From positions 42,745,162 through 42,809,161 of the forward strand of contig CM063502.1 in the NCBI GenBank assembly GCA_032207245.1: 64,000 nucleotides of DNA, read 5' to 3'. Shown one piece after another: positions 38,654 through 50,820 of the stretch. The stretch's first letter is position 1; each line of letters opens with the position of its first letter. The stretch comes from Pardosa pseudoannulata (lineage: Eukaryota > Arthropoda > Arachnida > Araneae > Lycosidae). A model generated the notes under the pieces. The model was not told the origin of the DNA, did no database searches, and worked only from the letters and a program-made list of their open reading frames with translations. Both the position numbers and the translations under genes were made by a program.

Positions 38654-38827
38654 TGGTTTTGGTTTGGTTTGGAGCGCTACGATCTGCTGTTTTGCACACG
38701 AGGGTTAATGAGACCGGGACCTACTGCTTAAAGCCGATTCCGAACGGCTACGAACATCCATGCCATAGTGGGATTCGAACCCACGAACTCTGGTACCGAT
38801 GATCAGCGCCCTAACCAATCGGCCAGC
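38654..38827 (-). mobile_element. tRNA-derived SINE, best-preserved copy
   Basis: On the minus strand: head GGCCGATTGGTTAGGGCGCT (A-box region), GATCATCGGTACCAGAGTTC, and B box GGTTCGAATCC within GTGGGTTCGAATCCCACTAT. The body is GGCATGGATGTTCGTAGCCG, TTCGGAATCGGCTTTAAGCA and GTAGGTCCCGGTCTCATTAA, and the tail is GCGCTCCAAACCAAACCAAA. The 3' tail is a CCAAA pentamer repeat rather than poly(A). Confidence 0.9.
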
Positions 38828-39249
38828 GTTCGACATAAGAGTGTTATGGAAATACCTCTTCTAAGTTAGTATGTCATATGATGTCAACAGACAACGACAA
38901 CAGGTAAGGTTTCCTTAGCAGTTTTCTGTATGTGTCAGAGATATAACTCGAGGTACGAAGAAGCTGCTGGTTCTCACAAAAACGGGCTTTTGTGACTGAG
39001 TAAAACCCCATCTGAAACTGTTGCGGTGATGCAAATAGCTTACAAAGAGCATGCTCTTAGTAAAACGCAAGTGTAAGAAGTGTAAGAAAAGCTTTCCCTG
39101 TTTAAAAGGGGAAAATAGTCAATGAAGCTCCACGATCAATCTACTTTGAGGGTGTCATATGATCACCACGGTGGTACTGAAATAACTAGATATGAGGTCA
39201 ATGTGTTAAACAGCAGGTCTTTGTTTAATCTAACGATCGATAGCAAACG

Positions 39250-39305
39250 AGGGTGGAATAGATAGGGCACTGACCTTTGGTACCAGGGTTTGTAAATGCG
39301 GAATC
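39250..39305 (+). mobile_element. SINE head fragment
   Basis: GAATAGATAGGGCACTGACC, then TTTGGTACCAGGGTTTGT, resembles the head of the SINE at 59600. Only about 50 bp match. Confidence 0.4.
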
Positions 39306-39429
39306 AATGAGGAACCAATCAGGGCGTACGTATGTAGTAACGTCCAGTCAAAAACAGTAAAGCATTTGCCAGTGCGAGAAAATCCTGTCATCATTAAGGC
39401 TCCTGTACGTCCGATGCGTCCCACGTGAA

Positions 39430-40375
39430 AGAGGCATGTGCTTTGGAACTCGTTTCACTAGCGTGTCTATCTTCAGAACAGCCATAATTATGGGTGTTTC
39501 AGGGTCCACTCTGTTACCACAACGGTCTTATAAGGATTATGAGAGTCTATATGACACTGGGTGCCTCCTAGGAAGCAGAACAGTGGGCAAAATTCGAAGT
39601 TGACTGACTTGGATATACGAGCGTTGAAGAGGATATCAGCTCCAATACGTAAGATCACACTATACCAGATAACATCTAAGATGAGCATCCATCTCCAAAA
39701 CCCCGTATTCACCAAAACTATTGAACGGGAACTGCATGCTGCTAGCATGCTGGAACTATCGTGATGTCTTCACCGCCAAAATTGCACACAGCAAGGAAAA
39801 CAAATAATCTGGCCAAATGAGTTAACATTTGCATTATTTTAGACCACTGGAAGTATTTGCGTGGAGAACACCGGCAGAGAAATTTTAGATTAACTATCTG
39901 GTTCCTACTAGGATTCAAAAAGAAGGCTCTTTTATGGTGTGGTGAGCGATATCATGTTGGGACTTGGGGCCAATGGTACTCCTGAGGGAGATGGTCAGAG
40001 GTGAGTATTACCCCGGTATTCTTAGGATCATTTATACCCTATCCTTCAGACTTTGTTTCTTAGAGAACTTACTCTATCCTAAGATAATAATACCCCTGTA
40101 CACATGGCTCATTCTATTAAAAGAGGGTTAGATGACCATAGAAACGAAGTAGAGCATCTCACGTGTTGTTCCCAGTTCCCTGATCTCAACAGAATTGAAC
40201 GTTGTGTGATTTTTAGAGAATGAATTCCGTATTCGGTTTCCTCCATATACACTAAATAAACCCAAGCCCTCTCTGCTTTAGGAAGGGTTACAAATATCCT
40301 TAAACTTTGTGCAAGACCTTTATTTATCGATCCTGCGTCGGATAAAAGCAGAAAATCGGACCGATGGTGATCCAT
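39430..40375 (+). pseudogene. Tc1-family transposase, heavily decayed
   Basis: This once encoded a Tc1-type cut-and-paste transposase. Pieces in order: SIFRTAIIMGVSGST (first helix-turn-helix, about 39470); NSGQNSKLTDLDIRALKRIS and NPVFTKTIERELHAA (second DNA-binding helix block, 39575-39745); IIWPNELTFALF (about 39810), where the first catalytic Asp of the usual SDE is Asn; DNNTPVHT (about 40085), where the second catalytic Asp is also lost; FPDLNRIERCV (about 40185), which keeps the Glu of the DD34E triad; and VQDLYLSILRRIKA near the C-terminus (40310-40350). Many stops and shifts separate them. I did not find its terminal repeats. It is non-functional and old. Confidence 0.75.
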
Positions 40376-40567
40376 CTCAACTATAATAGAAATTTTGCAT
40401 TTGTTCACAAGTGCTAGTATTACTTTGTCCTATACCTGTATGAGCAGCGAAAATTTTCGCGATTACAATACCTTCTTTATTTCGTAGAAGAAGTAAATAC
40501 TATTTTAAGGATGGGTCCTACACTGTTACCTTTAAAGGAACATGTCCTTATATATCGATTAATTTAA

Positions 40568-41065
40568 CCCTTTGAAGATCACGATTACAAATTCTTCGGT
40601 ATTTAATGCAATTAGGTCATAAATTTTATCTATGAACCTTATAAATTTGAAATATATGAAAAAAATATTTTTACATTCCTTGTTGGGGGGGGGGCGAGAT
40701 TTAGGGATAGTGAGCTAACCGTTAAACGCCCCCCTGGTACAGCAGGAGAATATTTTTTAACACTTTACTTGAACTAAGAGCAATGAATAACTACCCTTAA
40801 AAAATGTAATTATTAAATAGCTAAAAAATTTATAAGTATTGATTTAGATAAGTATTTTTATATGAGATCATGAAGAAATTTTAACTCTTGATAGTTCCAT
40901 GTAAAGCAAATTAAAAAAAATTATATTTCAAAGAGAAATAAATTAATTGTAGCGATGTATTCTATTTATAGTTTAAGGGTGCCAAAAACAAAGAAAAAAT
41001 ATGTGTTTTAAACCAAAAAAGTATTAAAGAGTGGTTTCACTGCGAAACCACTGTCCTTAAAAGGG
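40568..41065. mobile_element. piggyBac-like MITE P4
   Basis: TTAA at 40564-40567 is followed by CCCTTTGAAGATCAC. The right end, read inverted, is CCCTTTTAAGGACAG, followed by TTAA at 41066-41069. A hairpin, GTGGTTTC-actgc-GAAACCAC (41031-41051), sits just inside the right end. No transposase relic is seen. The right end has been drawn into the 140-bp tandem array that follows. Confidence 0.65.
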
Positions 41066-41730
41066 TTAAAATATTGAACTGTTAACTGCATTCTTAACAT
41101 GACTGAAAATAATGCTATTACGTAAAAGACGAAAGACGTTGTAATTTATATATAGATAATTTTTTAGCAAGTGGTTTTGCTGCGAAACCACTGTCCTTAA
41201 AAGGGTTAAAATATTGAACTGTTAACTGCATTCTTAACATGACTGAAAATAATGCTATTACGTAAAAGACGAAAGACGTTGTAATTTATATATAGATAAT
41301 TTTTTAGCAAGTGGTTTTGCTGCGAAACCACTGTCCTTAAAAGGGTTAAAATATTGAACTGTTAACTGCATTCGTAACATGACTGAAAATAATGCTATTA
41401 CGTAAAAGACGAAAGACGTTGTATTTTATATATAGATAATTTTTCAGCAAGTGGTTTCGCTGTGAAACCACTGTCCTTAAAAGGGTTAAAATATTGAACT
41501 GTTAACTGCATTCGTAACATGACTGAAAATAATGCTATTACGTAAAAGACGAAAGACGTTGTATTTTATATATAGATAATTTTTCAGCAAGTGGTTTCGC
41601 TGTGAAACCACTGTCCTTAAAAGGGTTAAAATATTGAACTGTTAACTGCATTCGTAACATGACTGAAAATAATGCTATTACGTAAAATACGAAAGACGTT
41701 GTAATTTATATATAGATAATTTTTGATTAA
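41031..41730. repeat. 140-bp tandem array, five units
   Basis: Units start GTGGTTT at 41031, 41171, 41311, 41451 and 41591, exactly 140 bp apart, and are nearly identical. Each contains hairpin GTGGTTT(T/C)....(G)AAACCAC, the P4 end TCCTTAAAAGGG, TTAA, and about 105 bp that lie outside P4 (for example GACTGAAAATAATGCTATTA, CGAAAGACGTTGTA). High identity suggests recent expansion. Confidence 0.95.
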
Positions 41731-43500
41731 AATTGAAACTTTTTCCTATTAATTGAGTTCTGACGACATTCTTTAAATATGCTCTAAAGGGATTGCATTT
41801 AATTGCTTTAGTAATTTTAGTATATGTTTAAGATTATATAGAAACATAATGAGGTATCGAATTTCATTTGTGTTGAATACAATTTATATAAAGCAGTTAT
41901 TTAATAAATGTGTACATTATTTTAGTAAAATTTTCTTTGTTTCACAGTATAGCACGTTATGAGATTTAATGAAATAGTTAACGTTTAAGAAAAGCGTACT
42001 CTGTTTTAAAACGAATACTTTAAAGCTATAACTAACTTTCAAAATTAATTAATTTTGTTTTTGACCAATCTGCTTAAAAATTTAATATCTTAACAAGTAA
42101 TATATTTAGGTGAAAGTCTTTGCAATTTCAAGGTAAAATCTTAAAAGGTATTGATTATTAATTTTTCAAAACAAGCAAAACTGAAAATGCTTTTCCTCAT
42201 TTCTCTTTTGTATAATGTAGTAATTTATGTTCATAGGATATCTTTTAGATGCCAGATTAAAACTAATCTGTTATTGTAATCATCTGTTTGAAATATAGTT
42301 AGAAACAAAATTACAATAATAATATAACTAAAACGTTTATTTTTTCTGTAAAAATATTATATAACAATTCTTTTAATTTGGATAAATTTGTAGTTTTTGA
42401 ATTTTTATTTTATACTCTATAAGGTAAATTGTTTTAAGTTTGGAATGTACATGACAGTTACAAATGCATTTGGCGAGGTTCAAATACATACGAAATTCGA
42501 AAGTTTTGTTTTAAAACTTTTTTAAAGCAGTTATTAGTAAAAATTGAATTGTCTGCAATGGTAAAAATTATATGAATTATAAGGAGATGGATAGTAAAAC
42601 ACTACACTTAGACTGTTATTATTAGTTATATTGGCCAATTCAGCGACATAGAAATAGCGAATTTTCAGACAAATTTGGTACAAAAGAACTTCGGTGTAAC
42701 CTTTATAAACATTATCCAGAAATGTGAAAAGTATTAAAACAAAAAGGATCTGAAACACTTATCATCTTCCAATGTAAGGAAAAAATGTAAGGTATAACTT
42801 TTACCATTTAAAACTAGGAACTAAGACTAAAAATGGTTTTAAATAAATAAAAGAGTCATCCTATTACAAAGTTTGGATTTCATTATAAAGCAATATCACT
42901 ACTTTAAATTTTAGAAAAATTCTACTGATAAAATAATCCCTCGACCTTAAATGCGTTTTGATGGCAGATATTACTTTTAAATACTGAAAAATGTATAATT
43001 ATCAATTTCCAATTTCATTATGGGATGACGAATAAAAATATGTTATTTAATATATTAAAAAAATAAATTTGGATTTCCGTATTTTGATATATTGAAAGGA
43101 ATTTCAAATGTGCTATATACATTTCTATAGATTATATCTGTCAAACATATAGTTCTTTAATTACTTGCATAAGTTCTCATTACTTGAATTCAATATACAA
43201 AATTAAATAAACCCTAGCAGAAATAATTGCTAAATATCTAATAACTATAATATAAGAAATATTTGACTGCAAAATCTTATGATTAGAGCATTAAAATAAT
43301 AGATAATTACCTATTATTATCCACGTATAAGATTAAAAGTCTCATGATATATGCGAAAATTGAATGTAAAATCATAATTCAAAAAAATCATAATTTAAAT
43401 TCAGATTTTACATGGAAAATAAATTTACATGAAGCGTTTTTAAATGTAGTAAACTTCATAGTTATTAAGATGTACGAAATCAACATGAAACTGTACTCAT
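41731..43500. other. AT-rich DNA, no gene identified
   Basis: Short frames only (for example 42534-42758 minus). No repeat or transposon end is seen. Confidence 0.4.
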
Positions 43501-43504
43501 GAAT

Positions 43505-44560
43505 AATTTAATTTATTTAGAATTTTCAAATATACGAAGAGTTTTTCAAGTACGTCGATTTTAAGTATGTCGAAAGTTGCAAAATGGACACAAAACTCGA
43601 AAACTACGCGGTACCAACAATAAAACGAACATTTTTTATTACTTTTTTTTTACTTTACAAATGTTTCTTAAAGAGGAGTTCACGAGGATTTAAAATGTAT
43701 AAAATTTTCACAAATACACAATATATTTTGGTTTACCGAGAATCCGAAATTATACATAAAACCAAAAAAATACGCACTTCTACATATTGATTCAATATAT
43801 AATTATTATATAGGGGATTTACGAAAGAGCAATATATCAAAATATATAGAAATTTCAAATATACGTACAGTTTTTCTTGTCTTTCAAGGTTAGAATCTCG
43901 ATAAAAAACTTTAAAAATGCTCGCAAGTAATTTCTTGTGTTACAAATAATAGTAGATAGTGCCGCTCCAAACCAAACCAAACCAAACCCAAACGAGTAAT
44001 TTTTTCCAACCCTTTCGTATGAACTTGGTCCACGTTTAGGAAAGAGGAGCTAGCTCAAAAGGATCAGTAATATATAAAACTGTTTAACATTCGCAAAATG
44101 TTTCAGACTCGCAGTTTGCACACTAAACGCGAAAAAAAAAATGTGCTTCCGCTGATAAAAGCCTCATATTTTTCCCTTTTTCGTACGTTGCTGTTGAATA
44201 TTTCGGAAAGAGAAATTGACGAGGATTCCAAAAAATATAACATTTTTAAACACAAACTGTTTTTCGGGGTCAGCAATCTAGGGGCCCAGCTGAAAATAAA
44301 ACTTCAAAATAAGCTCTAATGCTGATACAGCATGTAATTTTTCAGCAGATTGACCTATAAACAGCGTAATTTTTTTTACCTTTTCGTACGATTTTGGGGA
44401 TTATTTCAGAAGGAATTGTTCCCGATACAAAAAACTTGGAAGAATATGGGCTACCACCTAAAAGGCGACTAATTTTTTTCCGTTTGATACTGGTGAATGT
44501 TGTCGAAAGAGGTGTTTACTATGATTTATAATCAATGCAATTTACACATCTAAGCACTTT
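43505..44560. repeat. Cluster of degenerate repeats
   Basis: A motif resembling TTTTTCC.TTTCGTACGAT, followed by a TTTCGGAAAGAG-like and a GACGAGGATTC-like piece, recurs near 43640, 44000, 44170, 44370 and 44485 at uneven spacing (about 115-360 bp). TTCAAATATACG also appears at about 43526 and 43853. The frames 43584-43790 and 44098-44319 fall on these repeats and share no recognised protein family. Confidence 0.45.
43961..43993 (+). mobile_element. SINE 3' tail fragment
   Basis: GCCGCTCCAAACCAAACCAA followed by ACCAAACCC matches the 3' end and CCAAA tail of the SINE family. The tRNA-like head is absent. Confidence 0.65.
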
Positions 44561-44689
44561 TTCTATTTTAATCGTATTCCCCAATTACATTATAAAACTA
44601 GAAATATACGTGCTAACTCTAATACAACAACAAACGATTATTTCAAATATCGAAAATAATCATCCATCAAAATTAAAAAAAAACTCGTG

Positions 44690-45320
44690 AAAAATTAAAA
44701 AAATATTTAATTTGGAAGGTCATAGTCCTTTTAAAGATTATAATTTGCTCAGACTAGTTTATAAATATTAACAGATTGATTGTAGTTTTTGAAACAAATC
44801 AAACCAGGAATTTCATCTAAAATTTAATCGTAATTTAAAATTTCTTTACTATATAAAAATTAAACGTAACAAAATATTTCAAAATGTAGTAAAGACTTTT
44901 AGTTGTTAATTATGTATATTTTTACTACTCAAAATGTGTAACATATTAACAAAAATATCTTTTTATGAATATTTGAATTTATATTGAGTCACCAATCAAA
45001 ATTTCAAAAAATATTGGAAGTAAACTTTATCCATAAAAGGTAAGTTTTGGTTTGATTAACCTACATGTAATGAAATTTTGATCATAGCTTTTGAAACAAA
45101 CCAAATCTGAAATTTGTGTGAAAAATAGATCACAATTTAAAATTTCTTCACTATATAGAAAATAAATGTACATGAAACATTTTAAAATGTTTTGAAAATT
45201 TGTAATTTTTATATGTTTGAATTTTTACAACTGAAAATGTTTGTAATATATCAACAACACATTTTTACTTATGAAAATTTAAATTTACAATGAGTCATAT
45301 ATTAAAATTTCTAAAGAATT
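44690..45320. repeat. Diverged tandem pair, about 303 bp
   Basis: GATTGTAGTTTTTGAAACAA near 44780 and GATCATAGCTTTTGAAACAA near 45083 begin parallel stretches sharing CAATTTAAAATTTCTT.ACT, TGTAA.ATAT.AACAA and ATTGAGTCA-like blocks. Non-coding. Confidence 0.6.
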
Positions 45321-46262
45321 TTTTAATATTTAAAAAATGATGTGGAAGCGCACTGCAGACTTAACAGATTTGTGTCTGATTTTGGTCTGAAGCCGTTTAA
45401 AGATTTTATTTGTTGAAACAAGCTTTAATAAATGAAATAATGTACGTAAGCAATTTTTTAAATATTGAATTTTATATCTATAGATTTAAAATTTAGTATG
45501 CATAAGAAAAATAACTTGAGCCAATATATAATTTAATATTTAACTTTATTTAGATAGAAATTTTGAGCAGGAAAGTTTTTACCATAGCAGCTTAATTTTG
45601 ATTCAGTATAAAATAAAATATTCTGCTCTGCTTATAATAAATGTTTTCCTAAATCCTTAATTATAGTCTAACTTCATAAAAATTGTATCTTACGTTATCT
45701 GAAGCAAAAGAGTTCTGAAAAATATAAAATATATACACCAAGCGAAAAAAATAAAAATCTAGTTGCAAAATAACTTTTAAAATATGTAAATTAGAAAATA
45801 ATTTTAAGTAAAATCTAATTAACTTTTTATTGTGCAAACCATGATTACATTAATATGATAATACCTGGTATTTTATAAGATGATAAAGACTTTTTTTTAA
45901 ATTTACAATTTCATATGTTTCTAATTTTTTAAAGTTTTAAAATGTCAGATTTCTTTGAAGCTTTTACAGATTAAAAAAATTTTATTTTAAATCTGACACA
46001 AAAATTTATTTTCTAATATGGATGTCTCAACCATAATCTTGTAGGTAGTTAAAAACATTTTTCTTATTTGTTATATACATTTTGTCATTTAAAAAAATAT
46101 ATAGTGCTTGAAATAACAATGCTAAATATTTTTTAGAGTGAAAAATTTATTTAATAACACATAAAATATCATTTTAAAAGAAACAAACATATTTTATTCT
46201 ATGATGAATGAAAAAGAAGTTGTTACATAGACAATTTTAAATCTCGAAAGGTACTATATCGT
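45321..46262. other. AT-rich DNA, no gene identified
   Basis: No open frame, repeat or terminus that I can support. Confidence 0.4.
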
Positions 46263-46266
46263 CTCA

Positions 46267-46480
46267 ACCTTTTGATGACGGGTGTATCACAAAAGCAATG
46301 AATTTTAGATTGACTTCAATGAGTGCGTATGCCATATATTTTAGATGGAATATTTATTTGATACGTTTATTACCATTAAATGTAGCCATATGTCTATTAT
46401 ACTAGAATTTGTCAATAATAGAGAATTGTCTAAGTCAGTTTAGATTTCATTCCATACATGATATCGCCGTAACCAAAGGG
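46267..46480. mobile_element. Small piggyBac-like MITE P5 (candidate)
   Basis: The left end CCTTTTGATGACGGG follows TCAA (46263-46266). The inverted right end CCCTTTGGTTACGGCG is followed by TTAA (46481-46484). The 214-bp unit would be a TTAA-type MITE with one mutated flank. No coding relic and no clear palindrome. Confidence 0.5.
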
Positions 46481-46599
46481 TTAAAGGAACGTGGATGTTA
46501 TATAGTGTTTTTGGCAATTCTAAATTTAAAATTATCAGACTCTATAGATACACACACACACATATATGTGTAAAAATTAAAATAATATCTGCCAGTTAC

Positions 46600-47095
46600 A
46601 ATAATTATGTAGCCCCTATTATTTTTACTTGCCAGGGGTACAGGGCAAGGACATGTCTAATCAGCTAACAGTAATAAAAATGCAATCTGGCCATATTGAA
46701 GAGAACGGAACAAGTCTAATTAAAACTTTATTTTAGATATGCTAAATTGGACATCTTTACCAGTCAACGACAGACAAAAGAAAGACACAAAGATCCCTCT
46801 GATCGAACAGAGGTGCACCCAAGAGCGAAGACAGAAAGAATTTTCCTTTTTACTCAGCGAATTTAAGTGTAAGATCAGGAAAAACGCGGAGCTATTTGCC
46901 AGTGACAGCTGGGAAACGTGTTGAATAGACAGAAAATTTACATCTATAGGATAGAAAGCTTTAGGAAATGTATCGAAAGAATTTTAAATCGAGAACGCTC
47001 CTTTGATTAAGACATTTAAAGACTGGGAAAATGATTTTAAGGAATTAGAATGGGCAAGAGGAGGTTTTTAAGGAAATATTAAAGTTAAATAATTT
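46600..47095 (+). repeat. Dispersed repeat, copy 2
   Basis: Plus-strand copy of the repeat at 31764-32300, with the same order of blocks and similar length. A CA/TA microsatellite (46548-46568) lies just upstream, as TA tracts flank copy 1. The 61-codon frame 46739-46924 falls inside it. The same frame in copy 1 is not conserved as a protein I recognise. Confidence 0.75.
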
Positions 47096-47099
47096 TGAT

Positions 47100-48735
47100 T
47101 TATTACATATACTCAAAAGTACAAACAAATAATACACATATAAAAAAGCTATATATACAGATAATTTAAAAAAAATGTTCAATTTTTAAAAGTATCTAAT
47201 TTTTAAAAATATTTTATAGATTTTAAGATTGATTTTTTGCGTATTAATTTTTAACTTATTTTCCATTTTTGATAACATACTTTTGGTATTATTTTGTCAA
47301 TAGATATAATAGATATTTTAAAGTGCTTTTATATCTGTACGTTCAATTCACATAAAAAATTGATCAAACTTTTATAAGTTTCTAATATTATATAATATTC
47401 CAAATAAAGTCTTAATTTAAAACAGATACCTAGATTTATTTTAATATACATCTTTAGATTTAAAGTGTGTGAAAGTTTTGCAACTTTATTTTCTTTATAG
47501 GTTTATATTCTAATTCATTTTTGTAAGATATGATTAAATTGTTCAAATTTTTAAAAATATTATAAATTACTCAGTATATCTAAAAATAAGAGATGATCAT
47601 TATTATACGAACTTTATGGAGAGTGGAGTGTATCGGAAACATTTTGCAGAAAACATGAAAAAATCAAGGTCCTAAAGCATTTTGAAAATTGAAATATATT
47701 TCATAAAAAATTCATTTTTCAACAACATTATCTGACTTTAAGAAAATAGTTAATGTGATAAATTTCCTTATAACTTAGTTTATATGCATACAAAGTACAA
47801 AATCTATTAAATATAAACTATAAACTACTAACAAATTATTAACTAAGCTAGTAACTCACGAGAACGCTTTGTAACATCCATTATAACTTTAAGTTACAAA
47901 GATAATTCAGCGCGTTCACCATATGCAAGTAACTCCGAATACAAATTGAGGTTTTAACCCACACTTAATATTTGAACTTCAATTTGAGCTATCAAAACTC
48001 CATGGATTGGACCGCACAGCTTATGTGTCAGACCTCGATTAAAGCGTTAAAACTTCACCGCTATATATTACCATATGAAACGCATTAATTCTATCCAACT
48101 CATATTAGTTACGTTAAAATCTATTAATAACTTTTAAATCATGCCGTATGAAATGCCCTGCGAATTACGAGAGAAATGGTTTGTTGCGATCGAATGACTT
48201 TGGACGACAGCCTGTCCATCTATTTATTCATCAGTTTGCAATCGAAGCAACCTGTAACGATTGTATTTTGATTAAGTGGTGAATTCCAAAATATATTAGG
48301 GATTTCCAAATACAGAAACGCATGGTTATTATACTTAATATGTATATTATCGTTCAGTATTTTTGGGAAATATTTTCATGTAAAATTTCAATGTAATTAA
48401 AGGGAAACAAATGTTTACCTATTTTTTCTTTTATTAGAGTATTTTTGTGCATAATTTTCAAAGTAAGCAGCAATAAACGTGAAGATCAGGTCTTTTCTTA
48501 GAGTATTAAAATTTCTAGGAAATTTTAAAATTTTCCTTTGACATCCAGAGATTGAAACATTTTCAGTTTGCATTTTAAAATATCTTAATTTTTAATTCTG
48601 TGTAGCTGATATGTTAAGTAATAGTGTTTACAGCAAGCAGTCTATGGGAAAGCATGAATACATTTTCTGTAACATGCTAAAATCGAGGATAATATATATT
48701 TTGATTCATCTGAATTTTTTTTTTCACTCAGCATA
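47100..48735. other. AT-rich DNA, no gene identified
   Basis: No domain-bearing frames. 47860-48260 is slightly less AT-rich but shows no motif or repeat I recognise. Confidence 0.4.
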
Positions 48736-48837
48736 ACATTTTAGAGCTGGTAATGTCTCCAGAGTTTGATTTATTTTATTAAAGATTTTAGATTTTTGTC
48801 CATGATCATTTTTTCGACTTAAAATAATTAAATATGT

Positions 48838-48883
48838 ATTTTAGTAAAAAAAATCAGTTATTAAACTGATTCTTTACTAAAAT
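48838..48883. repeat. Inverted repeat (hairpin)
   Basis: ATTTTAGTAAA pairs with TTTACTAAAAT, and inside them ATCAGTT pairs with AACTGAT, separated by a small bulge. It lies in the degenerate repeat series and may have arisen from two units in opposite orientation. Confidence 0.8.
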
Positions 48884-49234
48884 ATATATTTAAAATAAAC
48901 ATACTATTTAGTATTAAGCATTCTGAGATTTAAAGTTTAAATGGACAATTGAAAACCGTCATTAAGTTTGGGTAATTTAGTAAAGAATCAGTTTAATAGT
49001 ACTTAATATTAAGCATTCGAAGATTTAACATCTAAATGTTAAATAGAAAACCAAATATTATTATACAAACATAATTTAATTTCACGATTTACATCGAATT
49101 TTTTACATCTAAAGAGTTGGATTTATTTTATCTTATGGATGTTAGTTTATTGTGCATAATCACTTTAACCTCTGATAAAAAATATATTTTAGTAAAGAAT
49201 CAGTTTATTAGTACTTAGTATTAAGCATTATTTG

Positions 49235-50076
49235 TGTACCGATGTACTTTCTCACTATGGTCTGCACGTGCATACTAAGCTGTGGATTAAATTTCCAAGA
49301 ATTTAGGTGCAGCTGTTGATTTCGAGTTTTAGTGGGGACTCCTGTCTAGGAATTATAGCTCACGGAGTGGCACAAGTGTAACGGTTAAGCCCAGGCAGCC
49401 GTGAGATATGAGGGCAGGGGCTAAGTAATAATGTCCACTTTCACCAAAGGGGCCATTTTAATGAGCCCAACTCCTCACCCGAAGGGGGTGCAGATGTGGG
49501 AAAATTTCACCAACAAGTGATCGGGATAGAGAAAAATAAGGGGCGTTGAACCGAGGTGTAAAGGTGTAGAAAGAAAGAGGGAAATGGATTTGATGTCGGG
49601 ATTCAAGAGTTGCTGGACATCGAGAACCCTTGAGTAAGCCAGAGAGCCCGGGCCAGCAATCGATTCTCAAACCGTCATGCTTATGATAGGCACAATAGAC
49701 GTCCAGCAAAATAACGGCCGCAAGCCTGCACCGACGTCCAGCCTGTTCACAGCCCCAGCCTGCTCCCCTGTAATTACTGGAGGTAAACTTAATATTCATA
49801 ATTATTACCTGGGTCTCATAATCTTTTGATAAGAAATACTATTTCAAGAGTATTGATGAATAGCAAAACCAAATAATTCCAGATCATGTTAAAAACTAAT
49901 CAAGGGATGTATTAATTTGTAAATATTGTACATAATAAATGTTTTAGTTTAAATATTAGGTATTTTCCTTTTAGTTTAAATATTAGGTATTTTCCTTTAA
50001 TTCCACAGTGTATATTTTACTGTGTTTCCCCTTTGAGAACGAACACTGGTGTTTGTGTTGTAAGTACATTACAACA
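49235..50076 (+). mobile_element. Solo LTR, family 1, copy 2
   Basis: The 842-bp unit begins TGTACCGATGTACTTTCTCA and ends TAAGTACATTACAACA. ATTTG duplicates flank it (49230-49234 and 50077-50081). Its ends and inner blocks (CACGGAGTGGCA, GGGCAGGGGCTAA, TTTTAATGAGCCCA, CGAACACTGGTGT) match the LTR at 6852-7630. No internal region adjoins it. The 113-codon minus frame 49458-49799 lies inside the LTR and has no counterpart in copy 1, so it is not called. Confidence 0.85.
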
Positions 50077-50330
50077 ATTTGATTTAACTTTTGAATGTGC
50101 AAAAAAAAAATCAGCTATTAATTATTACATAAACATTTAAACTTGCGATTTATATCGGAATTTTAATAAAGGAAATTTTGATTTATTTTCGCCCGTAGAT
50201 GTTAGTTTCATAGGCATGATGTCTTTTTATCGACTTAAAATGCTCAAGGATTAATGTAGTAAAGATTCAATTTAATAGTATTTAATATTTAGATTTTCTC
50301 GTTTAAAGGTGCAATAGAAACCCAGCTGTT

Positions 50331-50720
50331 ATTATACAAACGTAACTTAACCACACAATATACATCTGAACTTTAATCGCGATCTACACTTTGTTGTAGT
50401 CACATTTCAACTTCTGCAATCATCTTCTGCATTTCAACGCCTGCAATAAAGAAAGCGATAAAGGAGAATTCCCGAGAATACTTTGTAGTAAAACTTGCCT
50501 AAACTAACTAGTATATAGTTTCGAAAGAAACGTTACAGAGATTGTATCTAGAGAGAGAAAATAAATTACTAGAATGACTTTCTTATTTCACAGGAATTTT
50601 AAATGCAAGGTTTTATAGTTTATGGTTAGTAGTACTAGGTATAAAAGCTTTAAATAAGCTTGAATTCAGCCATTAGTAGCATTATGTTGCAAGTTTCATT
50701 TTTTCCCGATGGTTTTCAGT
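50331..50720. other. AT-rich DNA, no gene identified
   Basis: Nothing supportable apart from the start of the CT microsatellite at its end. Confidence 0.4.
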
Positions 50721-50721
50721 T

Positions 50722-50725
50722 GCTC

Positions 50726-50820
<95 letters not shown>
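50722..50820. repeat. (CT)n(TA)n compound microsatellite
   Basis: A CT run of about 35 bp passes into about 55 bp of TA. Confidence 0.95.

Larger units (their letters stand above)
48740..50330. repeat. Degenerate repeats interrupted by solo LTR
   Basis: Motifs GATTTATTTTAT...GATGTTAGTTT (about 48767, 49129, 50181) and TTTAGTAAAGAATCAGTTTA with TACTTA.TATTAAGCATT (about 48904, 48980, 49193, 50262) recur. The solo LTR at 49235-50076 interrupts the series. Confidence 0.55.

Noticed and set aside
40684..40694. G run near 40.69 kb as a G-quadruplex
   Set aside because: A single G tract without further G runs nearby cannot form one.
43800..43817. AATTATTATATAGGGGAT, like a Helitron 5' end
   Set aside because: Only about 18 bases match, without the CTTAGGC or GGACAGA parts of the family; too short to call.
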